From assembly GCA_038316335.1 (NCBI GenBank), contig JBBQAM010000034.1, forward strand, positions 1 to 43,915: DNA of 43,915 nt. Direction: 5' to 3'. The DNA comes from JALHST01 sp038316335 (GTDB taxonomy: Bacteria; Bacteroidota; Bacteroidia; Flavobacteriales; Flavobacteriaceae). Positions 1 through 8,929 of this stretch are shown piece after piece. The number at the start of each line of letters is the position of its first letter. Within the stretch, counting starts at the first letter, position 1. The notes under the pieces are model-generated. The model did no database searches. It was not told the origin of the DNA and saw only the letters and a program-made list of their open reading frames with translations. The position numbers were made by a program, and so were the translations under genes.

Positions 1-239
1 GTTGGGTGTCCCCGTCAATTCTAGTTTTTGTGTTGGCTAATTTAATTCAGCGTAAAGAATGAGCCTGTAGTTATCTTATCAATGAATAGATGCTTTAATT
101 TTAATGCACGTATCGAGCAATTAAGGAATTCAACCCATTTAAGATATAGCAGAAACTGATATCCCAAAAGCCTTGCATTTATCCCTGCCTTTGACGTAAG
201 GCACCCCGCGTATTGCATTTTCCCCCTTTAACAGTTCGC
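1..239. other. left-edge intergenic stretch, nothing recognised
   Basis: This stretch lies downstream of the leftward aminopeptidase gene. I see no convincing open reading frame, RNA fold, terminator with a clear T-tract or repeat in it. It may contain the 3' untranslated end of the aminopeptidase transcript or flanking sequence of a gene outside the window. Confidence 0.5.
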
Positions 240-1541
240 CTATCGCCTATTTTTCCTCATTAATACTTCGATTTCCTCCACCTCGATAGGTATATTTTCC
301 ATAAGATTTATTGGGGTGCCTTTCTCTTGAATGACGACATCATCCTCTAAGCGAACGCCCATTTTCTCAGCAGGTATGTAAATTCCCGGTTCGACCGTAA
401 AGACCATGTTGGCCTTCATCGGCGTCTTGAGTTGACCATAATCGTGGGTATCAAGGCCAATATGATGGCTTGTACCATGCATAAAATATTTTTTATAGGC
501 GGGCCATTCGAAATCCTCATTCTGAATATCGGCCTTGTCGAGTAAACCCAGGCCAAGAAGTTCGGAAGACATGATCTTGCCCACCTCCTTATGATATTCG
601 GCCCAGATAGTGCCCGGGACCAACATTTTAGTGGCTTCGTTTTTTACTCGAAGTACGGCCATATACACTTCTTTTTGTCGTTTACTGAACGTACCGTCTA
701 CAGGAATCGTGCGGGTGAGGTCACTTGAATAGTTAGCATACTCGGCGGCAACATCCATCAATATGAGTTCCCCTTTTTTGCATTGCCGGTTATTTTCTAT
801 ATAGTGCAGTACGTTTGCACTGTTCCCAGAAGCAATAATGGGCGTATAGGCAAACCCTTTCGAACGATTGCGTACGAACTCGTGCAACAGTTCGGCCTCG
901 ATCTCATATTCCCAAACTCCCGGCTTTACAAAATCAAGTATGCGTCGAAAGCCCTTCTCGGTGATATTGCATGCCATTTGCATCAAAGAGATTTCCTCTA
1001 GCTCCTTGATGCCCCGTATTTCTTGTAAAATGGAATTGCTTTTGGCCACCTGATGTGCTGGGAACTTTTGTTTCGTTCGTTCGATAAAGCGATCTTCCCG
1101 AGTTTGGGTTACAACGGCCTGTCGATAATGTTCGTTCGTATTAAAATAAATAATCTCGGCTTCGGTCATGAGATCGAAAAAAATCTTATCAAAATCCTTG
1201 AGCCAATAAATGGTTTGAATCCCCGAAACCAGGGTCGCTTTTTCCTTGCTAAGTTTTTCGCCTTCCCATACGGCGATATGATCATTCGTCTCACGAACAA
1301 AAAGTATTTCACGATGTTTTTTGTCGAGAGCGCCTGGGAACAAGACCAAAATCGTTTCTTCTTGGTCGGCACCACATAAGTATAGAAGGTCCCTGTGTTG
1401 TTGAAAGGGCATTGTACTATCGGCGCTTATCGGATAAATATCGTTCGAGTTGAAGACCGCAATACTTTTTGGCTTCATGTGGGCCATGAATTTTTTACGG
1501 TTCTTTTTAAATAGGGTGTTCGGAATCAATTCGTATTTCAT
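240..1541 (-). CDS. pepP: Xaa-Pro aminopeptidase (M24B family)
   Basis: Predicted cytoplasmic dinuclear-metal aminopeptidase that removes an N-terminal residue preceding proline. The 433 residues have the usual two-domain layout: an N-terminal aminopeptidase-P domain (about 1-150) and a C-terminal pita-bread domain (about 180-425). The metal ligands can be read as D263, D274, H359, E384 and E399, and the histidines equivalent to E. coli PepP H243 and H361 are H246 and H366. No signal peptide is present. Length matches E. coli PepP (about 440). The ATG start gives a normal family N-terminus. The gene is divergent from the propeller-M28 operon, with 133 bases between starts. Its taste for proline peptides fits the nearby exopeptidases, but joint function is only inferred. 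Confidence 0.95.
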   Translation of the reverse strand: MKYELIPNTLFKKNRKKFMAHMKPKSIAVFNSNDIYPISADSTMPFQQHRDLLYLCGADQEETILVLFPGALDKKHREILFVRETNDHIAVWEGEKLSKEKATLVSGIQTIYWLKDFDKIFFDLMTEAEIIYFNTNEHYRQAVVTQTREDRFIERTKQKFPAHQVAKSNSILQEIRGIKELEEISLMQMACNITEKGFRRILDFVKPGVWEYEIEAELLHEFVRNRSKGFAYTPIIASGNSANVLHYIENNRQCKKGELILMDVAAEYANYSSDLTRTIPVDGTFSKRQKEVYMAVLRVKNEATKMLVPGTIWAEYHKEVGKIMSSELLGLGLLDKADIQNEDFEWPAYKKYFMHGTSHHIGLDTHDYGQLKTPMKANMVFTVEPGIYIPAEKMGVRLEDDVVIQEKGTPINLMENIPIEVEEIEVLMRKNRR

Positions 1542-1674
1542 GGCAGACCTTTTATGGGGTTAAATTTATGAATTACTGATTGCTTCGGCGTGCAAATGCA
1601 ATAAGATTTTTGAGAATCCCCTTTTGTGAACATTATTTGTAAATTTAGCCCCTGTTCCTATCAAATTAAAAAGC

Positions 1675-4600
1675 ATGAAAATAACACTCCTGAGAATTGT
1701 ACTCCTCATCTGCATTCCGTTCGCCATCTTTCCACAAGTTGATCCCGTTGTATTCGAAAATCTGAAATTTCGTTTTATTGGGCCTGAAGGGAACCGTACC
1801 ATTGCCATTGCCGGTGTGCCTGGGGATCCGATGACCACCTATATCGGCGCGGCTTCAGGTGGAATTTGGAAAACCACTGATGCCGGAGTTTCATGGAATC
1901 CCATATTTGATGATCAGGAAGTTTCTTCGATAGGCGCTTTGGCCATTACCCCAACGAATCCCGATATCGTCTGGGCCGGCACTGGCGAAACATTTATAAT
2001 ACGTCCAGCCCATGCTATGGGTGATGGCATCTATAAGTCTGAGAACGCGGGAAAGACATGGAAAAATATGGGCCTCGAAAAAACCGGTCGAATCGGGCGA
2101 ATTGTAGTACATCCAACCAATACCGATATCATTTATGTAGCCGCCCTTGGCCATACCTATGGCCCTCAAGAGGATCGAGGCGTCTACAAGACCATAGATG
2201 GTGGCAAGACTTGGAAACGGATCCTCTTCATCGATGAAAACACAGGTGCTGCCGACTTAGCGCTAGATCCCAAAAACCCAGAAAACCTAATGGCCGCCAT
2301 GTGGTCGATCCACATCAATACCTGGGGCTTACACAGCGGTGGACCAGGAGGTGGCATCTATCGTTCAACCAACGGCGGAGCCGATTGGGAGCCCCTCAAC
2401 CAATACGGATTGCCTGGCGGAAAAGAAAAGCCCGTTGGTAAAACTGCCGTGGTCATAGCCCCTTCGGATCCCAATATTGTTTATGCACTTTTTGAAATCG
2501 AGAGTCCGGCATTATATCGCTCTGATGACTTTGGGAATTCTTGGGAGTTGCAAACGCGTAACCACGATATCAATGAACGTGCCCCTTACTATACCAGAAT
2601 GGCGGTTTCATCGACCGATCCCAACGAATTGTATTTTGCTAGTGTGAAATTCAGTATCTCAAAAGACGGCGGGAAGACCATTGACGCGGGTTATAAGGCT
2701 GGGGGAGATAATCACGATATCTGGGTAGACCCTACCAATGCAGATCGCCTTATGGTCGCCCATGATGGGGGTGCCAGTATAAGTCTCAATCATGGAGAGA
2801 CCTTTCAACGGGTAGTTCTGCCAATAGCACAAATGTACCACGTCTCAGTCGACGACCAGATACCGTATAATGTCTATGGGAACCGTCAAGATGGTTACTC
2901 GTACAAAGGGCCCAGCAATAGCCTGCAAGGTTATATTCCCTTGGGTCTTTGGCAAGGGGTCGGGGGTTGTGAAAGCGGTTTTGCGCAACCTGATCCCTTT
3001 GATAATAATATCGTATGGTCTGGATGCTATGATGGCGGACTTCAGCGATACAATGCGGTCACCGGTCATGCACGCGATGTGCGGGTTTGGCCTGAAGCGG
3101 GTTACGGATGGACCCCGGGCGAAATGAAATATCGTTGGCATTGGAATTTTCCATTGGCCTTTTCGCCTCATGTAAAACATAGGGTATATGTGGGTAGCCA
3201 GTTTGTGCATAAAAGCGATGATGATGGCCAAAGTTGGCAAGTGATTAGTCCGGATCTTACCCTAAACGACAAAACACACCAACAAAGTTCAGGGGGTATC
3301 GCCACCGACAACCTAATGACCTTTGATGGTGCGACCTTGTTCAGCATCGTAGAATCAAAAATAGAACCAGGACTCATTTGGACCGGGAGTAATGATGGCC
3401 AAGTTCAAGTAACTAGGGATAATGGTGCAACCTGGACCAATGTGAGCGAAAATATTACGGACGTACCCAAATGGGGCACCATTGCCAATATAGAGCCATC
3501 CCGCTTTAAAAAAGGCACGGTGTACCTTACGGTCGACCTTCATCAAATGGGCGATTTTAATCCCTATGTGTATAAGACCGAGGATTATGGGAACAGTTGG
3601 AAACGTATCAGCAAGACTGTGCCAAAATCGGTCCACAGTTTTGCCCATATCATCAAGGAAGACCCCAAAAGAGAAGGCATGTTGTATTTAGGAGTCGATA
3701 ATGCCCTTTATATAAGTCTTGATGATGGTGCAAATTGGATACATTTTCGTAACAATCTTCCTCCTGCACCGATTTATTGGTTAGAGATACAAGAGCGCTT
3801 TGATGATCTTGTTATCGGCACCTATGGAAGGGGATATTATATTCTAGACAATATTAGTCCGATACGGGAATACGACCTGGATACTAAAGGCAAGAAGGCA
3901 CATCTTTTTAGTGTCAGACCAAGCTACCGATTTCAAGAACGACAAAGTATCAAGACCGACGGACCAAGCCTAAATTCGGGATCTAACCCAGCCTATGGTG
4001 CCGATATCAATTATTATCTAAAGGATAGCACCGATCAAAAAATTGAGATTCAGATTTTGACCTCAAAAGATGAAATAATCCGGACATTGTCAGGGAAGCA
4101 TAATGCGGGTATAAATCGGGTGATGTGGGACCTTCGCTATGAACCTACCTTTAAACCCAAGTTGCAATCGACTCCTCCGGGTCGTCCGTGGGTGCAACTC
4201 AATGGGGAAGGATGGCGGCCTTTGGTTACCTGGGATCTTGATTTAATGCGTGGACAATTTGGCCCTCGGGTTGTCCCTGACTCCTATAAAGTAAAACTAA
4301 TTGTTGGTGATGAAGAATTTGTTAGGGAGGTCGAAGTATTAAAAGACCCAACCAGCGAAGGGAGTCTGGAAGACATTAAACAACAGGTCGCCTTCTCCTT
4401 AGAGCTTCGCGATGCCATGAATTTGGCCGTGAGCATGATCAATGATATTGAAAATATACGAAGTGAGTTAACCGAAATCATGCCTAAATTAGATCGTAAG
4501 GGCGACTTAAAGAAAGCCCAGGAAATATTGCAGCTTTCAGAAAATATAGCGGGTTCCTTATATGACATACAACTTACTGGGGCACGCGAAGATGCCTTTA

Positions 4601-4836
4601 GGGCTCCCATGAAGCTATATGGAAGGTTGAGCGCGTTAGCTAGTGACATTACCGGAAATGGTGTTGACTTCAAACCAACAGAGCAACAACGGGAAGTATA
4701 TGCGATTTTCAATACGCGTTTGGAAGCAGTAGATAAAAAGTTTAAAAAGTTTATGACAATAGAAGTGGCCAAATTGAACAGCCAATTGAAAAAAAGTGAG
4801 CTCCAAATTCAACTTGACAAAAAAATAAAATCATAA
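1675..4836 (+). CDS. secreted sortilin/VPS10-like Asp-box beta-propeller protein
   Basis: Large exported protein of 1053 residues with a signal peptide (about 1-20, hydrophobic core LLRIVLLICIPFAIF). From about residue 25 to 720 it carries many Asp-box (BNR) motifs of the form S/T-x-D/N-x-G-x-T/S-W, for example KTTDAGVSW, KTIDGGKTW, RSDDFGNSW, KSDDDGQSW, VTRDNGATW and KTEDYGNSW, the signature of sortilin/VPS10 and sialidase-like propellers. The last 300 residues include a likely beta domain and a helical Lys/Glu-rich end. Such proteins are often labelled glycosyl hydrolase, but I see no sialidase catalytic set, so enzymatic activity is not supported. Only 22 bases separate it from the following M28 peptidase gene, indicating one operon. 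A peptide-binding or peptidase-partner role is an inference from context. Confidence 0.85.
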   Translation: MKITLLRIVLLICIPFAIFPQVDPVVFENLKFRFIGPEGNRTIAIAGVPGDPMTTYIGAASGGIWKTTDAGVSWNPIFDDQEVSSIGALAITPTNPDIVWAGTGETFIIRPAHAMGDGIYKSENAGKTWKNMGLEKTGRIGRIVVHPTNTDIIYVAALGHTYGPQEDRGVYKTIDGGKTWKRILFIDENTGAADLALDPKNPENLMAAMWSIHINTWGLHSGGPGGGIYRSTNGGADWEPLNQYGLPGGKEKPVGKTAVVIAPSDPNIVYALFEIESPALYRSDDFGNSWELQTRNHDINERAPYYTRMAVSSTDPNELYFASVKFSISKDGGKTIDAGYKAGGDNHDIWVDPTNADRLMVAHDGGASISLNHGETFQRVVLPIAQMYHVSVDDQIPYNVYGNRQDGYSYKGPSNSLQGYIPLGLWQGVGGCESGFAQPDPFDNNIVWSGCYDGGLQRYNAVTGHARDVRVWPEAGYGWTPGEMKYRWHWNFPLAFSPHVKHRVYVGSQFVHKSDDDGQSWQVISPDLTLNDKTHQQSSGGIATDNLMTFDGATLFSIVESKIEPGLIWTGSNDGQVQVTRDNGATWTNVSENITDVPKWGTIANIEPSRFKKGTVYLTVDLHQMGDFNPYVYKTEDYGNSWKRISKTVPKSVHSFAHIIKEDPKREGMLYLGVDNALYISLDDGANWIHFRNNLPPAPIYWLEIQERFDDLVIGTYGRGYYILDNISPIREYDLDTKGKKAHLFSVRPSYRFQERQSIKTDGPSLNSGSNPAYGADINYYLKDSTDQKIEIQILTSKDEIIRTLSGKHNAGINRVMWDLRYEPTFKPKLQSTPPGRPWVQLNGEGWRPLVTWDLDLMRGQFGPRVVPDSYKVKLIVGDEEFVREVEVLKDPTSEGSLEDIKQQVAFSLELRDAMNLAVSMINDIENIRSELTEIMPKLDRKGDLKKAQEILQLSENIAGSLYDIQLTGAREDAFRAPMKLYGRLSALASDITGNGVDFKPTEQQREVYAIFNTRLEAVDKKFKKFMTIEVAKLNSQLKKSELQIQLDKKIKS

Positions 4837-4858
4837 ATTGAACCAAAAATAAGTATTC

Positions 4859-6310
4859 ATGAGAAAAATTGCACTTATTGCTTTTGCAGGCCTTATTACC
4901 CTCTCCTGTGCGGAGACCAAAAAGAAAGAGACCCAAGGTGAACTCTTTGCGCGCATAGACCAGGAAATCAAAGAAAATTCAAAAGCCTATAGTACCTTAC
5001 AGGAGGCAACTGAAACCATAGGCCATCGCTTGACGGGATCGAAGAATGGTGCAAAAGCAGAAGAATATACCTATAACAAATTCAAGGAATATGGCTTTCA
5101 GGATGTTGAATACCAAACCTTTGAAGTCGAAGCATGGTCAAGAGGCGAAGTGTCATTACAAATTGGTGATAAGGACGTAAAGACGGTGACCTTGGGACAC
5201 TCCCCAGTGGTCGCCGAAATTAGCACTGAAATCGTAGATATGGGCAACGGTCTCGAAGCAGACTATCTCAAGGATCCCGCTGCCGTTAAGGACAAAATAG
5301 CCTTGGTCTATATCGGCCTTCTGGATGGCAGTGACGCGGGTCTGACAAATTTACACAGAAGTGAGAAAACTTCTTTGGCCATAAAATATGGCGCTAAAGG
5401 TATCATCATTTTCAACCAGGTCGACCATGGGGTGCTTCTCACAGGTACTGCCTCGGTTACGGGTGCTTTGATTCCAATTCCGGCGGTATGCATCGGGAAG
5501 GAAGACGGCTTGGCCCTGAAAGCCCAATTGCTAAAAGGCAAGGAAACCGCAACCATCAAAATGACCAACCACAGTGATGTTATAAAGGCCAGAAATGTTA
5601 TTGCAACTTTAAAAGGGAATGAATTGCCTGACGAAATAATCCTGGTAGGAGGCCATTTGGATTCTTGGGATCTAGCTACCGGGGCAATCGACAACGGGAT
5701 CGGGTCATTCGCTGTTTTAGATATCGCAAGGGCCTTCATTGCCAATGACCTACATCCGAAGCGAACCCTCCAATTTGTAATGTTCATGGGGGAAGAACAA
5801 GGCCTGTTGGGTTCAAGGTATTTTGTTGCTCAAGCCATTAAAAACGGCACCATCGACCACATCAAGTACATGATGAATCTAGATATGTCAGGGAATCCTA
5901 TAGGTATGAACGCCGGAGGCAAATTAGACGATGAAGCATTTTTCAAGGATTTGGGTGCCGCCATACAGCAGCAGGACACCATATACAAAAATACCTTTTC
6001 GAACGATTCGGGCCTTCACAGTGATCATCAACCCTTTATGCTGGAAGGGATTCCCATCTTATCGGTAAACAGTAATCTCGAACGATCTATCTATGGGTGT
6101 TATCATTCTGATTGTGATGATTTTAAACTTGTGAACAAGGAACATATTACCAACACGGCGCGCTTCTGCACAATGATGTTATATTCCCTTGCCGACGTTG
6201 ACAAGTTACCGGCTACAAAAATGGATAGTGAAACCACGAAGGAGTTTATGATCAAGAATAATTTAAAGGAAAAATTGATTCTTGGAAATGATTGGAAATG
6301 GGAAAAATAG
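4859..6310 (+). CDS. M28 family metallopeptidase, lipoprotein, with PA domain
   Basis: Predicted cell-envelope zinc exopeptidase (aminopeptidase or carboxypeptidase type) of 483 residues. The N-terminus is a lipoprotein signal ending in the lipobox TLSC (lipid cysteine C17). A PA (protease-associated) domain covers about 115-245 and splits the catalytic fold. The M28 metal set is complete: H266 in HLDSWD, D278, catalytic E312 with ligand E313 in GEEQGLLGS, D342 in LDMSG and H416 in YHSDCD. It lies 22 bases after the propeller gene and 63 bases before a second M28 gene, so the three are probably co-transcribed. The exact substrate cannot be read from sequence; family members remove free N- or C-terminal amino acids from peptides. 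Confidence 0.92.
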   Translation: MRKIALIAFAGLITLSCAETKKKETQGELFARIDQEIKENSKAYSTLQEATETIGHRLTGSKNGAKAEEYTYNKFKEYGFQDVEYQTFEVEAWSRGEVSLQIGDKDVKTVTLGHSPVVAEISTEIVDMGNGLEADYLKDPAAVKDKIALVYIGLLDGSDAGLTNLHRSEKTSLAIKYGAKGIIIFNQVDHGVLLTGTASVTGALIPIPAVCIGKEDGLALKAQLLKGKETATIKMTNHSDVIKARNVIATLKGNELPDEIILVGGHLDSWDLATGAIDNGIGSFAVLDIARAFIANDLHPKRTLQFVMFMGEEQGLLGSRYFVAQAIKNGTIDHIKYMMNLDMSGNPIGMNAGGKLDDEAFFKDLGAAIQQQDTIYKNTFSNDSGLHSDHQPFMLEGIPILSVNSNLERSIYGCYHSDCDDFKLVNKEHITNTARFCTMMLYSLADVDKLPATKMDSETTKEFMIKNNLKEKLILGNDWKWEK

Positions 6311-6373
6311 CGGATTAGGCTACTTTGCAAAATAAAATAAGGGTGATCCAGAATACAGATAACACAGTAATGA

Positions 6374-8098
6374 ATGGATAATTTTCGAGCTTTACGGGGG
6401 TTATATTCCATCCTCTTGATTTGTTCAATGGGCTTGGCCCAGGAAGTACGCATTCAAGATGACTATTTTAAACTTGTTCGACCTGAATTTACTGGTAACG
6501 TTGCCTATGAAACCACAGCTTTCGTAGAAAAATATTGGCGCGTGGCCGGGAACACCGGTTTTAATGAGTCTGTCCATTATTTGGCGTCCGAACTCGAAAA
6601 AGCAGGATATGTTCCCGAAGCGCAGGCTACCGAAAAGGATAGACTCACCTATAGAATCGAGAAAAGGCCGATGGAAGACCCCACTTGGGAGCCTGTCGAC
6701 GCCTCGGCTACCATCGTCGGTGAGGAAATGCCTTTTTTGAAGTATTCCACCAACCGGAACATGATCTATCTCAACTCGGTCTCAACTCCAAAAAAAGGTA
6801 TAACGGCTGAAGTAGTGCGTATTGAAAACCAGGAAGATTTTGAAACGGTCGATGTAAAGGATAAGATACTGTTTACCAAACTACCTATTTATGGTCTATA
6901 TGATACCGCCATCAAACAAGGGGCACTAGGAATAGTAACGTATGATAATCCCGATTATCTACAGCCAGAAAAAAATAGTACCTCGATTCAATTTCGAAGC
7001 CTTCCATATCGAAAAGAATCCCATCTCTGGGGCATTGCCCTTTCTTATGAGGCCAACGAGCAATTAAAAAGGGCCTTCGAAAAAGGGAAGGTCGAATTAA
7101 AAGTGTCAATAACGACTAAAATTTTTAATTCGGAAGAGTTGACCCTCGTAGCCGATGTCAAAGGAGCACAGAGGCCCGAGGAGCGTTTGGTCTTAAGTGC
7201 ACATATTCAAGAACCAGGTGCAAATGATAATGCCACCGGCGTGGGCACCCAATTGGAAATGGCCATGGTAACCGCAAAACTTTTAAAAAATAAACAACTA
7301 GATATTTCACGAACCCTGACCTATTTATGGGGGGATGAAATCGTTTCCACGGCTAGGTACATTGAAGAAGACAAAAAGAGGGCTTTGCATATTAAATGGG
7401 GAATTAGTCTTGATATGGTCGGGGAGAATACCAGTTTGACCGGAGGTTCCTTTTTGATAGAAAAAATGCCTGACCCAAGTGCTATTTGGACACGCGGAAG
7501 GGACCATCATACCGAATGGGGAGGAAAAGCCTTGACACTGGAAGACATGCGACCACATTATTTAAACGATCTTATAGTTTCAATATTCAAGGAACAAGGG
7601 GAATTTTCGAATTGGCCGGTTGACACGAATCCATTTGAAGGCGGCAGCGACCATACCCCTTTTTTGAAAGCGAATATACCAGGGCTATTATTATGGCATT
7701 TTACCGATCAGTTTTATCATACCGATAATGATCGATTAGACAAAGTTTCAAAAGAGACTATGAAAAACGTGGGTATTGGTGCCATGGTGGCGGCGTTCAC
7801 TTTAGTAAACGCCAATTCAAAAACTGCCCTTGAAATACTAGGGCTTCTTACTGAAATGGCCAACAAACGGTTGGACGAAGAATTTTCCCTAAGCAAGACA
7901 ATCGTCAAAAATGGAGGTGATTTGCAGCACGAATTAAATATTCTTTTAGCTTGGGAAGATTGGTATCTAAAAGCAATGGATTCTGTCACGGATATGGAAA
8001 GCAGTATTTCACAAAAATTGGCGGCTCAAATCAGCACGGAAAAAGCTGAATTTAGAAATTCCGCCAAAAAACAAATTGAACATTTAAAGTCCCTTTAA
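6374..8098 (+). CDS. divergent M28-like metallopeptidase, secreted
   Basis: 574-residue protein with a signal peptide (cleavage probably after GLA, about residue 22), a PA-like region (about 110-250) and an M28 fold (about 250-480). The five metal-ligand positions can be placed at H277, D285, E322, D347 (LDMVGEN) and H449 (YHTDND). Two normally invariant residues differ: the HxD second-shell Asp is Gln (HIQ) and the general-base Glu of the EE pair is Asp (WGDE, D321). The loop from first His to first Asp is also four residues shorter than in the neighbouring paralogue. It may therefore be a distinct or weakly active subgroup. The stop codon overlaps that of the convergent cyclophilin gene by 4 bases. 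A helical extension follows after about residue 480. Confidence 0.85.
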   Translation: MDNFRALRGLYSILLICSMGLAQEVRIQDDYFKLVRPEFTGNVAYETTAFVEKYWRVAGNTGFNESVHYLASELEKAGYVPEAQATEKDRLTYRIEKRPMEDPTWEPVDASATIVGEEMPFLKYSTNRNMIYLNSVSTPKKGITAEVVRIENQEDFETVDVKDKILFTKLPIYGLYDTAIKQGALGIVTYDNPDYLQPEKNSTSIQFRSLPYRKESHLWGIALSYEANEQLKRAFEKGKVELKVSITTKIFNSEELTLVADVKGAQRPEERLVLSAHIQEPGANDNATGVGTQLEMAMVTAKLLKNKQLDISRTLTYLWGDEIVSTARYIEEDKKRALHIKWGISLDMVGENTSLTGGSFLIEKMPDPSAIWTRGRDHHTEWGGKALTLEDMRPHYLNDLIVSIFKEQGEFSNWPVDTNPFEGGSDHTPFLKANIPGLLLWHFTDQFYHTDNDRLDKVSKETMKNVGIGAMVAAFTLVNANSKTALEILGLLTEMANKRLDEEFSLSKTIVKNGGDLQHELNILLAWEDWYLKAMDSVTDMESSISQKLAAQISTEKAEFRNSAKKQIEHLKSL

Positions 8099-8664
8099 AG
8101 ACGAATGTTGAAATTTTCCAATTCTTTCTCAGACACAGAAATGATATTCACATCTAGTGTAATCGGGCTCAATGGTTGATCCGTAGAATCCCTAGGAACA
8201 TTAACAATGGCATCAATAACATCCATGCCTTTTATTACCTTTCCAAATACCGTATAATCGCCATCTAAACGATGCTCTCCATCTTTATTCTGAACGATAT
8301 AGAATTGGCATCGAGCAGATAGTTTCCCGGGATTATCATCCCTGCCAGCCCCCAAAGCCCCATAATCATGTAAAAGTTTTTCATTGAATTCTGGTTTTAA
8401 TAAATAAACCGCGTCTTGAAAACCTTCTGGAGTGTCTGGGCATCCGCCCTGCGCAACAAAATTCGGAATTACGCGATTAAAGGTCAAAGAATCCCAGTAT
8501 CCATTATTCGCCAATTGGATAAAGCTTTTTTTATGGTTGGGTGTTTCGTCATACAACCAAACTAAAATTTCGCCCTTTGGGGTTATGATCTGGCCGACTT
8601 CATATAATTTTCCAGAAGTACAGGTTACAAACAAAATCAAAAATGGAACTAACATTTTATGCAT
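8095..8664 (-). CDS. cyclophilin-type peptidyl-prolyl cis-trans isomerase, exported
   Basis: Predicted envelope peptidyl-prolyl isomerase of 189 residues. An upstream in-frame ATG at 8760 would add 32 residues without export character. I prefer the ATG at 8664 (or 8655), because it puts a hydrophobic signal (MLVPFLILFVTC) at the N-terminus, possibly a lipoprotein signal although the lipobox VTC is not ideal. The cyclophilin core is clear: FNRVIPNFVAQGG with catalytic R64 and Q72, SARCQFYIVQ where cyclophilins have GxxSQFFI, and a YTVFGKVIKGMDVIDAI segment. The gene is convergent with and 4 bases overlapping the second M28 gene, and divergent from the second propeller gene. A proline isomerase beside an Xaa-Pro aminopeptidase and peptidases suggests, but does not show, a shared peptide or protein-folding role. 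Confidence 0.88.
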   Translation of the reverse strand: MHKMLVPFLILFVTCTSGKLYEVGQIITPKGEILVWLYDETPNHKKSFIQLANNGYWDSLTFNRVIPNFVAQGGCPDTPEGFQDAVYLLKPEFNEKLLHDYGALGAGRDDNPGKLSARCQFYIVQNKDGEHRLDGDYTVFGKVIKGMDVIDAIVNVPRDSTDQPLSPITLDVNIISVSEKELENFNIRL

Positions 8665-8715
8665 CGTATCGAAGGGTTTTTTTAAAAAGAAGCCGAATTG
8701 GCCACAATCATGTAC

Positions 8716-8898
8716 AAATATCGATATTTCTATTTTTCCAAGGCTTTTTTGATAGGCCAATATTGGTTATAGGTCATACTGCTAACAGTATGTTTAAAAA
8801 TATCGTTCTTGTTATCAGATTCTTATTGATTTAATCAGTGCCCATTATTGAATTTTGATCAACAAATTTTTTTTGACTCCCCCCAAGTTATTCATAAC
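8716..8898. promoter_or_regulatory. cluster of dyad-symmetric sites in a divergent intergenic region
   Basis: Four inverted repeats lie between the divergent cyclophilin and propeller genes: a perfect 14-base palindrome AAATATCGATATTT (8716-8729), a perfect 10-base palindrome CCAATATTGG (8757-8766), CATACTG-ctaa-CAGTATG (8775-8792) and GTTAT-tc-ATAAC (8887-8898). The first overlaps a weak minus-strand promoter-like TATTTG. Dyads of this size are typical of dimeric regulator sites, but no regulator gene is adjacent and A+T-rich DNA yields such palindromes by chance, so operator function is inferred. Confidence 0.3.
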
Positions 8899-8929
8899 TT
8901 CCACAGGTTAATCAGAACCTGCATTAAAA

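Noticed and set aside
1..30. Left-end sequence GGTGTCCCCGTCAATT resembling part of the right-end repeat unit
   Set aside because: The match is short and interrupted, and the hairpin and unit borders are absent.
8665..8760. 32-codon N-terminal extension of the cyclophilin
   Set aside because: It would move the export signal away from the N-terminus, and it overlaps the palindromic regulatory region.
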